The position numbers and the translations under genes are program-made. Source: Palsa-739 sp036512155 (GTDB lineage Bacteria; Actinomycetota; Thermoleophilia; Gaiellales; Gaiellaceae). From it: a stretch of 64,000 nt of DNA. The DNA is taken from NCBI GenBank assembly GCA_036512155.1, contig DATCBD010000055.1:1-64000 (forward strand). The letters are read 5' to 3'. Positions 15,672-25,271 of the stretch are shown here, one piece after another. The notes under the pieces were generated by a model that was not told where the DNA came from, did not search any database, and saw only the letters and a list, made by a program, of their open reading frames with translations. Numbering within the stretch: position 1 is the stretch's first letter; each line of letters begins with the position of its first letter.

Positions 15672-16432
15672 ACAGGCTCGACGGAAAAGTGTGCGTGATC
15701 ACCGGCGCCGGCGGCGGCATGGGCGCCGACGCTGCTCACCTCTTCACGGAAGAGGGAGCGAAGGTGTGCGTCGCCGACGTGAACCTCGAGGCAGCCGAGA
15801 CCGTCGCCGGCGAGGTCGGCGGGCTCGCGGTGCAGGTGAACGTCGCCGACGAAGACTCCGTGCGCGCGATGTTTGCGGCCGCAAAGGAGAAGTTCGGCGG
15901 CATCGACATCCTGTACAACAACGCGGGCATCTCGCCGGCCGACGACGACTCCATCCTCGAGACCGACCTCGAGGCGTGGGAGCGCGTGCAGGCCGTCAAT
16001 ACCCGCGGCGTCTACCTGTGCTGCAAGCACGGCATTCCGTACCTGCTCGAGCGCGGCGGCGGATCGGTGATCAACGTCGCATCGTTCGTGGCGCTCGTCG
16101 GCGCGGCGACGTCGCAGATCTCCTACACGGCGTCGAAGGGCGCGGTGCTGTCGATGAGCCGCGAGCTCGGCGTGCAGTTCGCGCGGCAGGGCGTGCGCGT
16201 GAACGCGTTGTGCCCGGGCCCCGTCGAGACGCCGCTCCTGCTCCGCATCTGGAGCGAGACGGCCGGCGCAGCCGAGCGCCGCCTCGTGCACGTGCCGATG
16301 GGGCGGATGGCGAAGCCGCGCGAGATCGTCAACGCGGCGCTCTTCCTTGCGAGCGACGAGTCGTCCTACGTGAACGCGTCGACGTTCCTCGTCGACGGCG
16401 GCCTCACGGCCGCCTACGTCACTCCCGAGTAA
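15668..16432 (+). CDS. SDR-family dehydrogenase
   Basis: 254 aa short-chain dehydrogenase/reductase: TGAGGGMGAD nucleotide-binding Gly motif, DVNLEA for NAD preference, NNAG, and the catalytic YTASK. It ends the amine operon, with its ATG overlapping the dehydrogenase stop (ATGA). The set has no PuuB-type amine oxidase, so this SDR may take part in a dehydrogenase route or act on an alcohol related to the same substrate; that is inference. Confidence 0.85.
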   Translation: MNRLDGKVCVITGAGGGMGADAAHLFTEEGAKVCVADVNLEAAETVAGEVGGLAVQVNVADEDSVRAMFAAAKEKFGGIDILYNNAGISPADDDSILETDLEAWERVQAVNTRGVYLCCKHGIPYLLERGGGSVINVASFVALVGAATSQISYTASKGAVLSMSRELGVQFARQGVRVNALCPGPVETPLLLRIWSETAGAAERRLVHVPMGRMAKPREIVNAALFLASDESSYVNASTFLVDGGLTAAYVTPE

Positions 16433-16435
16433 CCA

Positions 16436-16888
16436 CTAGCTGCCGACGACCTGGACGAGCCAGCGCCGGTCGCGCTCGCGGTCCAGCTCGATGAAGAGCA
16501 CACGCTGCCACGTTCCAAGCTGGAGCTCGCCTTCGCGCACCGGCACCGATTCGCCGGCGGTGCCGAGCAGCATCGCCATGCAGTGGGAGTGGCCGTTGCC
16601 GATCTCCATGTCCTCGGGGCAGATGTTCTCGGTGCGGCGGTCCCAGTCGTCGTGCGCGTAATAGGTGTCGTTGGGCACCAGTCGCCGCAGCAGCGCGGTG
16701 AAGTCCTCGAGAAAGCCTTCCTCGAGCTCGTTCACACGGACGCAGCAGGTGGTGTGCGGGGAGTACACGCACGCGATGCCGTCGGTGATCCCGCTCTCGC
16801 GGACGGCCGTCTGCACGTCCTCGGTGATGTCGGTGACCGTCAGCCCGCCGACGGTCCGGAGCTGCTTCTCGTGCTGAAAGACCTTCAC
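16436..16888 (-). CDS. YjbQ family protein (UPF0047)
   Basis: 150 aa, single domain, full length. The conserved elements are all present: SPHTTCCVRVNELEEG, YYAHDDWDRRTEN with GNGHSHCMAMLLG, and QLGTWQRVLFIELD. YjbQ proteins have reported secondary thiamine-phosphate synthase activity, and their physiological role is unclear. GTG start at 16888; divergent from the tRNA downstream and convergent with the SDR, 3 bp away. Confidence 0.85.
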   Translation of the reverse strand: MKVFQHEKQLRTVGGLTVTDITEDVQTAVRESGITDGIACVYSPHTTCCVRVNELEEGFLEDFTALLRRLVPNDTYYAHDDWDRRTENICPEDMEIGNGHSHCMAMLLGTAGESVPVREGELQLGTWQRVLFIELDRERDRRWLVQVVGS

Positions 16889-16961
16889 AGGCTCGTATTC
16901 TGCTGGATGGCGCGGTGCGATCGGCGGGAGAATGCGATCCTCAAGAGAATCTGCGCCCGTC

Positions 16962-17912
<951 letters not shown>

Positions 17913-17967
17913 TGGCGAGTGTAGACGCCTATTCACGACTCTCCCAAGACGCCCGCGCGAACGCAGG

Positions 17968-18010
17968 CTCATAATCCCTTGGTCCCTGGTTCGAATCCAG
18001 GCGGGCCCAT
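17968..18010. repeat. att-like direct repeat, copy 2 (tRNA 3'-half scar)
   Basis: Exact copy of 16994-17036 (anticodon loop, T arm, acceptor 3' strand) without a tRNA 5' half, so not a functional tRNA. It bounds the FkbM segment on the right and abuts the broken SDR gene. Confidence 0.85.
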
Positions 18011-18417
18011 AACCGTCCGGCCGACGCCATCTGCCGGCCTGCCGCTGTCGCCGTCACGAAGTGGGTTCGCATCGCTGCCTGCACCGAGGTTGCGAAGTCG
18101 TCGACTCTCGCTTCGATGAGCGGCTCGCCGATGACGTAGCTGAGACCCACGGCATTGAACGAGACGTCCAGGCGGCCGGTCCCGGCGAGGAGTCGGTGCA
18201 GATGGTCCGCGACGTCCTGCTCGTCATGCGCGTCGACTGGGGCGACCTCTGCACGACCGCCGTCCTGGACGATCTCCGCCATGACCTGCTCGAGCCGCTC
18301 CAGACTGCGTCCCGCCAGCGCGACGTGAGCGCCTTCGGCGGCGAACGACTTCGCCACGGCTGCGCCGATCGCCCCGCCCGCGCCGTAGACGACCGCACAC
18401 TTGCCCTCGAGTAACAC
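18011..18417 (-). pseudogene. SDR-family gene truncated at the tRNA scar
   Basis: From ATG 18417 about 135 residues of a normal SDR are encoded: GAGGAIGAAVAKSF, LAGRSLERLEQV, DVSFNAVG and the helix ending HFVTATAAGRQMA. The frame then enters the 43-bp tRNA-derived repeat and ends at 17929 with nonsense sequence. SDR proteins are about 250 residues, so the half with the Tyr-Lys catalytic pair is missing. The break coincides with the repeat, so the truncation was caused by integration or a later deletion there. Confidence 0.8.
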
Positions 18418-18528
18418 CTTGCCCCCTCGCGGAGTGGAATTGACCGAGTAAGGACGCTGACGCCCTAGCCACTACGTCTTCCGATTCGCACGGAACTCAT
18501 CGGCCAACCGCGAAACGCCGTAGCGCGC

Positions 18529-19236
18529 TTAGGACTGGTCTTGCGAGGTCCAGGTGCCGGTCGACGTGCAGGTCGCGTCGTCGCCGCTGGTGAAGGTGAC
18601 GCTGATCTTCAGCGTCCCCGTTCCGGTGCCGGTGGTCGTCAGGTTCCCGGCGAAGTCGGCCGCGCCGCTCGCATTGCTGTAGGTCAGCGGGATGTGCCCG
18701 GACACGGATCCGTCCGACCCGATCGCGAACGAGCCGTTCACGGTGGTGAGCGGCCCGGCGAGCGTGTCGCCGTCGGAGCACTCCCCGTTGAAGTCGAACG
18801 CGAGGTTCGTGAAGGTGGTGCCCTGCACGTCGAAGTTGAAGGTCGTCCCGTCCGAGTACGTGCCGACGTAGTGGCCGGCTTTGGCGGGCGGAGGCGGCGG
18901 CGGGGAAGGCGCCGGCGGCTTCGGCTTGGCCTTGAAGAACGCGTGCATCACGCGGGAGCCCGCGATCTTCACGGTGCACTTGAAGTTCGTCCCGCAGGGC
19001 GCGCTCCAGTGGGAGAACTCCGACCCCGAATTGGGCGAGGCCGTCAGCGTGACCTTCTCGCCCTTGCGCGCGTGCAGCTTGCACGACGGGTGGCAGTTGA
19101 TCCCGGCCGGATGAGAGGTGACGGTGCCGGCGCCGCTGATCGCGATCGTGAGCGTCGGCTTTGGCGCCGCTCCGGCCGCGGCTCCGACGATCCCGAGCGC
19201 CGCGACAGCGATTCCTATCCGAACGAGTGTCTTCAC
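18529..19236 (-). CDS. Secreted protein with InlB-type bacterial repeat
   Basis: 235 aa from GTG 19236, which has GGGGAGG 7 nt upstream; an upstream in-frame codon at 19257 is not used. Signal peptide (VKTLVRIGIAVAALGIVGAA), then one divergent InlB-B-repeat-like module with four cysteines: GAGTVTSHPAGINCHPSC, EKVTLTASPNSGSEFSHW, APCGTNFKC. A Pro-rich linker (about 105-118) leads to a beta-rich C-terminal domain. Such modules are common in surface proteins of soil actinobacteria; ligand unknown. Confidence 0.72.
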   Translation of the reverse strand: MKTLVRIGIAVAALGIVGAAAGAAPKPTLTIAISGAGTVTSHPAGINCHPSCKLHARKGEKVTLTASPNSGSEFSHWSAPCGTNFKCTVKIAGSRVMHAFFKAKPKPPAPSPPPPPPAKAGHYVGTYSDGTTFNFDVQGTTFTNLAFDFNGECSDGDTLAGPLTTVNGSFAIGSDGSVSGHIPLTYSNASGAADFAGNLTTTGTGTGTLKISVTFTSGDDATCTSTGTWTSQDQS

Positions 19237-19429
19237 CTGCCAGCCTCCCCTTGCCAATTGACGCTACTCCGACGTCCGGAAGGCGTCAAGGCGGTGCATA
19301 CTCCTTGGGCGGTGGGTCGGGTCGCGATACGGCTCAACCCCGGCTCCGCTTCGGCCGGAGGCGCTTCGCCGACGCGCGCGGAACGGGCACGGTCATCCGC
19401 ATCCTCTTTCTCCGCGTCTACGTGCACGA

Positions 19430-20632
19430 CTAGCCGCGCGGCACGCTCAGGAACGCGTTCCACGCCGGCTTGTGGACGCCCGTGACGGTTTCCAGGCCCG
19501 ACTGCCAGCCGCCGATCTGGGGCTGGTCGCGGACGAGGAACCAGAGCAGCATGTCGATGCGCGGGTTCTTCCGCGCGATCGCGTAGGCCTGCTTCAGGTC
19601 GGCCGCCTGCTTCGCCCAGCTCACGCCCATGATCGTCTTGTCGGGCGGGTTCGTCTCGTAGCCGTACTCGGTGATCCACAGATGCTTCGGCCCGTACAGC
19701 CGGGTGATCTCCGCCAGGAGCTGCGAGATGTTGCCGAGCTGCGTCCGCCGCTGCGTCTTGCCGGTCGGCACGAACGTCGGCGACTCGTTCCCTGCGGCCG
19801 GGTACGGGTTGTGTGCGTACACGTCGAACTTCTTCATCCCGTACTTGTGTGCCGCGAGGAGGAACGACAGCGGATCGACCGAGGCGCGGCTCGTGGCCGG
19901 CGCGTCGTTGCCCTTCGGGTCGGTCACGCCGCACGCAACCTTCTCACCGGACTGGGTGTGGATCCCGGCGTACACGGCATTGCAGATGCGCGCGTAGTTG
20001 TACGCGCTCTCGACCATCCACTTCCCGCCGACCTTCTTGTACTGCGGCGCGAGGAAGACCGGGTTGTTCGGCTCGTTCCAGGCGGTCCACATCTTGATCG
20101 CGGGGAGCGGGACGGTCGGGTCCCCGAGTGAGGGATCCTGCTGTGCCGCGGGCGGAACGTACGTGCCGCTGTAGCGCAGCGCCGCAGCGCGCGCGAACGA
20201 CTGCAGGTTGGCGAAGCTCGTCGGCGCGTGGTTCTTGCCGGCGCCGTGGTTCGCCCACGAAGGCGTGCCGACGATCGAGAGCAGGAGCTTGATCCCGGAG
20301 TTTGCCGCGTAGATGTCGAGCCGGTCGTAGAGCGACCAGTTGTAGGCCGGGTCGCCCGGATTGGCTCCGTTCGCCGGCTTCGTGTTCGCGACCGCCCACT
20401 GGTTTCCGCCCCAGTACAGGTTCGCGCGCAGGACCTGCGTGTGCAGCGACTGCAGCGTCTCGAATGCCGAGGCGGGATCGCCGTACAGCGTGAACGCCTC
20501 GTCGTTGATCCCGACGAGCAAGTTGCTGGACTTCGTCGTCGCGTGCTTCTTGGTCGTCGCGGTCGCGCTCGCCGCGGCGAGCCCGGTCACGATCAGCGCG
20601 GCCACGGCGACGCGAATAATGCGCATCCTCAC
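19430..20632 (-). CDS. Secreted glycoside hydrolase, clan GH-A type
   Basis: 400 aa. Signal peptide (residues 1-26), then a TIM-barrel glycosidase: the acid/base in MWTAWNEPNNP and the nucleophile in LWITEYGYETNP are the two Glu residues of clan A, about 130 residues apart. The barrel resembles GH39/GH5-like proteins found in actinobacteria but I cannot name the family or polysaccharide. GTG start with AGGGGG 7 nt upstream. It diverges from msrA. Confidence 0.7.
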   Translation of the reverse strand: MRMRIIRVAVAALIVTGLAAASATATTKKHATTKSSNLLVGINDEAFTLYGDPASAFETLQSLHTQVLRANLYWGGNQWAVANTKPANGANPGDPAYNWSLYDRLDIYAANSGIKLLLSIVGTPSWANHGAGKNHAPTSFANLQSFARAAALRYSGTYVPPAAQQDPSLGDPTVPLPAIKMWTAWNEPNNPVFLAPQYKKVGGKWMVESAYNYARICNAVYAGIHTQSGEKVACGVTDPKGNDAPATSRASVDPLSFLLAAHKYGMKKFDVYAHNPYPAAGNESPTFVPTGKTQRRTQLGNISQLLAEITRLYGPKHLWITEYGYETNPPDKTIMGVSWAKQAADLKQAYAIARKNPRIDMLLWFLVRDQPQIGGWQSGLETVTGVHKPAWNAFLSVPRG

Positions 20633-20705
20633 AAGTACCCCCTTGTTGGCTTGCAGCGACCGTACCCGTCAGAAAACGTTCAGAACGTAGATCGATGTAA
20701 ATCCG

Positions 20706-20711
20706 TACCCT
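20706..20711 (+). promoter_or_regulatory. -10 hexamer for msrA
   Basis: TACCCT, 6 nt before ATG 20718. It supports ATG 20718 over the in-frame TTG at 20712. Confidence 0.55.
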
Positions 20712-20717
20712 TTGCCC

Positions 20718-21368
20718 ATGTTCTCGTTCATGAAGCTGGCACAGATGGTCACGCCGGAGGAGGCGCTCCCCGGCCGCAGCGACCCGATGCCCATCCCCGA
20801 GCGCCACGAGGTGCTCGGCACGCCGATCGCCCCGCCGTTCCCGGACGGCCTCGAGCAAGCGATCGTCGGAATGGGCTGCTTCTGGGGTGCCGAGCGCGTC
20901 TTCTGGCGCGCCCCGGGCGTCTACACCACCGCCGTCGGCTACGCGGGCGGATTCACGCCGAATCCGACGTACGAAGAGGTCTGTTCCGGCCGCACCGGCC
21001 ACACGGAGGCGGTTCTCGTCGTCTTCGATCCGGCGCAGACGAGCTACGAGGAGATCCTCCGGCTCTTCTGGGAGAACCACGACCCGACGCAGGGGATGCG
21101 CCAGGGCAACGACGGCGGCACGCAGTACCGCTCCGCGATCTACTGGACGAACGACGCGCAGCGCGAAGCGGCTGAGGCGTCGCGCGAGATGTTTCAGCGA
21201 GAGCTCACGCGCGCCGGCTACGGCGAGATCACGACCGAGATCGCCGAGGCGGGGCCGTTCTACTACGCCGAGTCGTACCACCAGCAATACCTGGCGAAGA
21301 ACCCGAACGGCTACTGCGGGCTGGGCGGGACCGGCGTCGCCTGCCCCGTCGGGCTGAAGACGGCTTAG
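20718..21368 (+). CDS. msrA: Peptide-methionine (S)-S-oxide reductase MsrA
   Basis: 216 aa. The active site GMGCFWGAERVFW (nucleophile Cys in GCFW, about residue 52), then GYAGGFTPNPTYEEVCSGRTGHTEAV and GTQYRSAIYWT define MsrA, which reduces S-oxidised methionine in proteins or free. A C-terminal CGLGGTGVACP tail carries the resolving cysteines for thioredoxin recycling. The ~40-residue N-terminal extension before GCFW is ordinary for actinobacterial forms. Full length. Confidence 0.93.
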   Translation: MFSFMKLAQMVTPEEALPGRSDPMPIPERHEVLGTPIAPPFPDGLEQAIVGMGCFWGAERVFWRAPGVYTTAVGYAGGFTPNPTYEEVCSGRTGHTEAVLVVFDPAQTSYEEILRLFWENHDPTQGMRQGNDGGTQYRSAIYWTNDAQREAAEASREMFQRELTRAGYGEITTEIAEAGPFYYAESYHQQYLAKNPNGYCGLGGTGVACPVGLKTA

Positions 21369-22054
21369 GCCGTTTCTCCACCGTCGATCGCGATCGCAGC
21401 GCCCGTGATGTAGCGGGCGTCGTCGCTCGCGAGGAACGCGAAGAGCGCGGCGATCTCCGAGGGCTCGGCGTGGCGCTTCAGCGGAATCCCCTCGTTCACG
21501 GCGGCGAGCATCGCGTCGGTGTACTCGGCCCGCTGCATCGGCGTCAGCACGTAGCCCGGGCACACGGCGTTCACGCGGATGTGCGGCGCGAGCTCGCGCG
21601 CCATCGTCCGCGCGAGCAGGACCACCCCCGCCTTCGAGGCGTTGTAGTCGGCGTAGTTCTCGTGTCCGGTCAAGCCGTTCGTCGATGCAGTCACGAGGAT
21701 CACGCCTTCGTCCATCCGGCGTGCCGCCTGCTGCGCGCAGTGGAAGATCCCGGTCAGGTTGACGTCGAGGACGCGGCGCCAGTCCTCCTCGCGGATCTCG
21801 AGGAACGGCGCGCGGATCGAGATGCCCGCGTTCGCGACGAGCACGTCGACGCCGCCGAGCAACTCGTCCACGCGCGCGAACGCGCGCTCCACCTGCGCGG
21901 CGTCGGCGACGTCGCAGACGATGTTCTCCTCTCCGTCGTCGACGGCCATGCTGACGACGCGCGCGCCCTCGTCGCGAAATCGGCGGCACGTCGCCTCGCC
22001 GATGCCGCTCGTGCCGCCCGTGACGACGACACGCTTGCCGCTGAGGCCGTTCAC
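21365..22054 (-). CDS. SDR-family oxidoreductase
   Basis: 229 aa: VTGGTSGIGEATCRRF for cofactor binding, NAGIS, and the catalytic YNASKAG, with GGETA at the end. Short for the family because the first strand follows the start directly. Its GTG overlaps the esterase stop by 4 bp (GTGA), so the two are co-translated. A wider frame reaching 22834 is a shadow of the esterase. Substrate unknown. Confidence 0.85.
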   Translation of the reverse strand: MNGLSGKRVVVTGGTSGIGEATCRRFRDEGARVVSMAVDDGEENIVCDVADAAQVERAFARVDELLGGVDVLVANAGISIRAPFLEIREEDWRRVLDVNLTGIFHCAQQAARRMDEGVILVTASTNGLTGHENYADYNASKAGVVLLARTMARELAPHIRVNAVCPGYVLTPMQRAEYTDAMLAAVNEGIPLKRHAEPSEIAALFAFLASDDARYITGAAIAIDGGETA

Positions 22055-23022
22055 TGCAGGCGCTCGGCGAGGTACCGCAGCGCGATCGGGTAGCGGTATT
22101 CGATCGCGCTGTGCGTGGCCTCGAAGAGCTCGAAGAACACGTCGGTGACGCCGATCCGCTCGAGCGCGCGGCGGAATGCCTCGGCGCCGAGGTCGAGATA
22201 GAAGTCGTCCCGCTTCCCCGCGTCGATGTAGACGGCGCGCAGCCCGCGCAGCGAGTCCGCGTGCCCGTCGACCATGCGCACCGGATCCCACGCGAGCCAG
22301 CGTTCCCACACGTCCGGCTTCAGCTCGCCGGTCGCCGGGTCGAACGGCAGCTCCCCGGGCGAGTAGCACTCGGCCATCGCAAACGTGTTGATGAGCGCGT
22401 GATCGGTTGCCTTCGAGAATGCGGGCCGCGAGCGGAAGTCCTGCCAGAACGCGTCGAACGAGCCGTCGTAGTGGTCGCGCAAGGCTCGCACGGCATCGCG
22501 GAAGTCGGGCAGGTAGCAAAGCTCGAAGAGCGCGTCGCCGGCATGCGTCGCGAGACCGGCGAAGACGTCCGGGCGGAGCATCGCCGTCACCATCGCGCCG
22601 TACCCACCGCTCGACTTGCCTGCGATCGCCCGCGCGCTCGTCGGGTAGCGCTCGTCGACGAAGCCGACGACGTCCTCGCAGAGATACGTGTGGTAGTTCC
22701 CGACGCCGGGTGAGTCGAGGAACTGCGAGCCGCCGTACGACGTCCACGCGTCGACGAACACGACGCGCGCCGGCGCGCGGAGGTCGTCGACGAGCTCGAG
22801 CACGGTGGGCCGGAAGGCAGACCGGTTCCGCCACATGTCGACCTGGCCTGTGAAGCCCTGGATCAGATAGACGGCCGGCAGTGTCGCGCCCTCCGCCCCT
22901 GGCGGCTCGTACACCCAGAGGGGGCGCTGCGCCGGGTCGCCCAGGGGGTTACCGACGAGGGCGGCGCTGTCGAGCGCGTGCTCGTCCAGCCGCCCGGCGA
23001 GCTTCTTCGACCACGGCTCCAT
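22051..23022 (-). CDS. Alpha/beta-hydrolase, esterase D / antigen-85-like fold
   Basis: 323 aa. PAVYLIQGFTG (oxyanion region), nucleophile Ser in AGKSSGGYGAM (about residue 138) and a late His in EATHSAIEYRYP form the triad of the Esterase (S-formylglutathione hydrolase / mycolyltransferase-like) family. No signal peptide, so cytosolic. It is upstream of and coupled to the SDR. Substrate not predictable. Confidence 0.8.
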   Translation of the reverse strand: MEPWSKKLAGRLDEHALDSAALVGNPLGDPAQRPLWVYEPPGAEGATLPAVYLIQGFTGQVDMWRNRSAFRPTVLELVDDLRAPARVVFVDAWTSYGGSQFLDSPGVGNYHTYLCEDVVGFVDERYPTSARAIAGKSSGGYGAMVTAMLRPDVFAGLATHAGDALFELCYLPDFRDAVRALRDHYDGSFDAFWQDFRSRPAFSKATDHALINTFAMAECYSPGELPFDPATGELKPDVWERWLAWDPVRMVDGHADSLRGLRAVYIDAGKRDDFYLDLGAEAFRRALERIGVTDVFFELFEATHSAIEYRYPIALRYLAERLQ

Positions 23023-23031
23023 CGCCGCCGG

Positions 23032-23041
23032 ACCCTACACT
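23032..23041. promoter_or_regulatory. Back-to-back -10 hexamers, esterase / lipoprotein
   Basis: ACCCTACACT. Rightward TACACT is 6 nt before GTG 23048; leftward TAGGGT is 9 nt before ATG 23022. The two share the TA at 23036-23037. Confidence 0.5.
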
Positions 23042-23047
23042 CGGGCC

Positions 23048-23455
23048 GTGCGCCGATTCCCCCTGCTCGCCGCGCTCCTACTCGTCTTGGTCCTGGCCGC
23101 CTGCGGCGGCGGATCGAGCAAGCCGTACACCGCGGCGGGGACGAAGGCCTGCCTGACCCAGAAGGGCTTCACCGGCGTCACGACCAACGCGGACACGGTC
23201 GGATTCATCGCCGCGTTCGCGGCCAACGGAGGCATCCAGGCGAAGTCGTCGACCGGCAACGTGCTGACGATCGCCTTCACGCAAGGCCCGGGGAGCGTCG
23301 CCGGGACGGAGAAGGCATTCCGCCGGAACGCACCGGCGAACCTCCGGCCGCACATGAGCGACATCATGGAAGCGCAGGGGAGCGCGGTGCTCGTGTGGAC
23401 GGTGTCGCCGACCACGCAGGAGCTCTCCGACGCCGAAGGCTGCCTCGCCTCCTAG
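23048..23455 (+). CDS. Small lipoprotein
   Basis: 135 aa. MRRFPLLAALLLVLVLAACGGGSS is a lipoprotein signal with lipobox LAAC (Cys19), so the protein is anchored outside the membrane. The mature part has two more cysteines (AGTKACLTQ and AEGCLAS) that may pair. No family recognised. GTG start without ribosome site. Confidence 0.6.
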   Translation: MRRFPLLAALLLVLVLAACGGGSSKPYTAAGTKACLTQKGFTGVTTNADTVGFIAAFAANGGIQAKSSTGNVLTIAFTQGPGSVAGTEKAFRRNAPANLRPHMSDIMEAQGSAVLVWTVSPTTQELSDAEGCLAS

Positions 23456-23456
23456 C

Positions 23457-23462
23457 TAGACT
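23457..23462 (+). promoter_or_regulatory. -10 hexamer for pdxS
   Basis: TAGACT, 7 nt before ATG 23470; the hexamer begins 2 bp after the lipoprotein stop. Confidence 0.6.
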
Positions 23463-23469
23463 TTTCCGC

Positions 23470-24354
23470 ATGGCCGAATACGGAACGATGCGGGTCAAGA
23501 GCGGCCTCGCCGAGATGCTCAAGGGCGGGGTGATCATGGACGTCGTCGACGCCGATCAGGCGAAGATCGCCGAGGCGTCAGGAGCGGTCGCGGTGATGGC
23601 ACTCGAGCGTGTTCCCGCCGACATCCGCCGCGACGGCGGCGTCGCACGCATGTCCGACCCGGAGATGATCCGGGAGATCCAGGAGTCCGTCAGCATCCCC
23701 GTGATGGCGAAGTGCCGCATCGGCCACTTCGCCGAGGCGCAGATCCTCCAGGCCCTCGAGATCGACTACATCGACGAGTCCGAGGTGCTGACGCCCGCCG
23801 ACCTCGAGCATCACGTCGACAAGTGGCGCTTCACCGTCCCGTTCGTCTGCGGCGCGACCAATCTGGGCGAGGCGCTCCGGCGCATCTCCGAGGGCGCGGC
23901 GATGATCCGCACGAAGGGCGAGGCGGGCACCGGCGACATCGTCAACGCGGTCACGCACATGCGCTCGGTCTTCGGGCACATCCGCAAGTTGAAGACGCTC
24001 GCCGAGGAAGAGCTCTACACCGAGGCGAAGAACCTGCAGGCGCCGTACGAGCTCGTGCGCTGGGTGGCCGAGAACGGGAAGCTCCCCGTCGTGACGTTCA
24101 CGGCGGGCGGCATCGCGACGCCGGCCGACGCGGCCCTGTGCATGCAACTCGGCGCCGACGGCGTGTTCGTCGGCTCGGGCATCTTCAAGTCGGGCGACCC
24201 GGAACGGAGGGCGAAGGCGATCGTCGAGGCGACGACGCACTTCCAGGACGCAGAGATCCTGGCCCGCGTCTCCGCCGGCCTGGGCGAGCCGATGGTCGGT
24301 ATCTCGACGGCATCGCTCGATCCGAGCGAGCTGCTCGAGTCGCGCGGCTGGTAG
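23470..24354 (+). CDS. pdxS: Pyridoxal 5'-phosphate synthase, PdxS subunit
   Basis: 294 aa, full-length (beta/alpha)8 barrel. Conserved Asp24 (GGVIMDVV), Lys81 (VMAKCRIGHF) and Lys149 (IRTKGEAGTGD) are all present. PdxS joins ribose 5-phosphate, glyceraldehyde 3-phosphate and ammonia from PdxT to make PLP, in a 12-mer with PdxT. pdxT lies 0.9 kb downstream, separated by a membrane-protein gene, unlike the adjacent order in most species. Confidence 0.96.
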   Translation: MAEYGTMRVKSGLAEMLKGGVIMDVVDADQAKIAEASGAVAVMALERVPADIRRDGGVARMSDPEMIREIQESVSIPVMAKCRIGHFAEAQILQALEIDYIDESEVLTPADLEHHVDKWRFTVPFVCGATNLGEALRRISEGAAMIRTKGEAGTGDIVNAVTHMRSVFGHIRKLKTLAEEELYTEAKNLQAPYELVRWVAENGKLPVVTFTAGGIATPADAALCMQLGADGVFVGSGIFKSGDPERRAKAIVEATTHFQDAEILARVSAGLGEPMVGISTASLDPSELLESRGW

Positions 24355-24373
24355 TCCGTCCGCCGCGAGGCGG

Positions 24374-25252
24374 ATGATGCACCCGGTGCAGAAGCCCGTC
24401 TGGAAGACGTCGTCGTTCCTCGTCTACACGGGCGGCCTCACGGTGCTCGGCGCAGCCGTCGCGGCGCTCAGTTACCTGTCGGGGCACTACGGCAAGGGCG
24501 CGCTCACCGCGTGGGCGCTGCTCGTGCTCGTTGTCCTGTACACGATCGCGAACGGGTTCAGGCATCGCGGCCGCTGGGTCGCCGCCGGCCTCTTCGCGTA
24601 CGCCTCGGTGATCGCGTGGGCCGCTTTCGTCGCCATCGCCTGGAGCTGGTTCGGATGGCTGCATTCGTCGACGTCCCTCTCCGATTTCTCGCTCGGGCGG
24701 CTTTCCCTCGAGCTCCTCGTGCTCATCACGGCGATCTACGACCGTCGCCGCTTCGAGTTCCCGTTCATCACGTCGATCGTGGCCGTCGTCCAGTGGGTGT
24801 TCGTCATCGATCTCATCTCGAGCGGCGGCACGTGGACGAAGGTGGTCACGCTGTTCGTCGGGCTCGCGTACTTCGTCGCCGGAGCCGTCTCGCGGTCGCC
24901 GTCGGCGTTCTGGCTCCATCTCGTCGGCGGTGCGCTGATCGGCGGCGTCCTCCTCGACTGGTGGCACTCGAGCGATACCGACTGGGCGCTCATCGCCGCG
25001 GTATCGCTCATCTACGTCTTCATCGCGTACATGACGAAGCGCTCGAGCTGGGCCGTGTACGGGACGATCGGCTTCGTCGGCGCGACCATCCACTACCTCT
25101 TCAGCACCGGGAGCAGCACGAGCATCGGCGGCCTGGGCTTGCAGGTCTCGGTGCCGTCGATCAGCGGCTGGTCGCCGTCGGTCGCCTTCGCGTGCCTCGG
25201 CTTCTGGCTCGTCCTGCTCGGGGTCGCAGGGCGCCGGTCTCGGTCCGAGTAA
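24374..25252 (+). CDS. Multispanning membrane protein between pdxS and pdxT
   Basis: 292 aa with about eight hydrophobic helices and short loops, no catalytic motif I recognise. A 6-bp hairpin TCCGCC-GCGA-GGCGGA lies in the gap after pdxS, and GAGGCGG before the ATG may serve as the ribosome site. The position inside the vitamin B6 genes would allow a transport or membrane role linked to the pathway, but this is only positional. Confidence 0.65.
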   Translation: MMHPVQKPVWKTSSFLVYTGGLTVLGAAVAALSYLSGHYGKGALTAWALLVLVVLYTIANGFRHRGRWVAAGLFAYASVIAWAAFVAIAWSWFGWLHSSTSLSDFSLGRLSLELLVLITAIYDRRRFEFPFITSIVAVVQWVFVIDLISSGGTWTKVVTLFVGLAYFVAGAVSRSPSAFWLHLVGGALIGGVLLDWWHSSDTDWALIAAVSLIYVFIAYMTKRSSWAVYGTIGFVGATIHYLFSTGSSTSIGGLGLQVSVPSISGWSPSVAFACLGFWLVLLGVAGRRSRSE

Positions 25253-25259
25253 CCGAACC

Positions 25260-25265
25260 TACAAT
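25260..25265 (+). promoter_or_regulatory. -10 hexamer for pdxT
   Basis: TACAAT, 6 nt before GTG 25272. pdxT thus has its own promoter apart from pdxS. Confidence 0.6.
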
Positions 25266-25271
25266 GGCGGG

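Noticed and set aside
17929..18010. Tail of the SDR frame (DSNQGPRDYEPAF type)
   Set aside because: Read from the tRNA-derived repeat; not original SDR sequence.
17968..18010. Second tRNA gene
   Set aside because: Only the 3' half is present; D arm and acceptor 5' strand are missing.
19944..21989. 681-aa minus-strand frame
   Set aside because: Arg-rich shadow of the glycoside hydrolase, msrA and SDR region.
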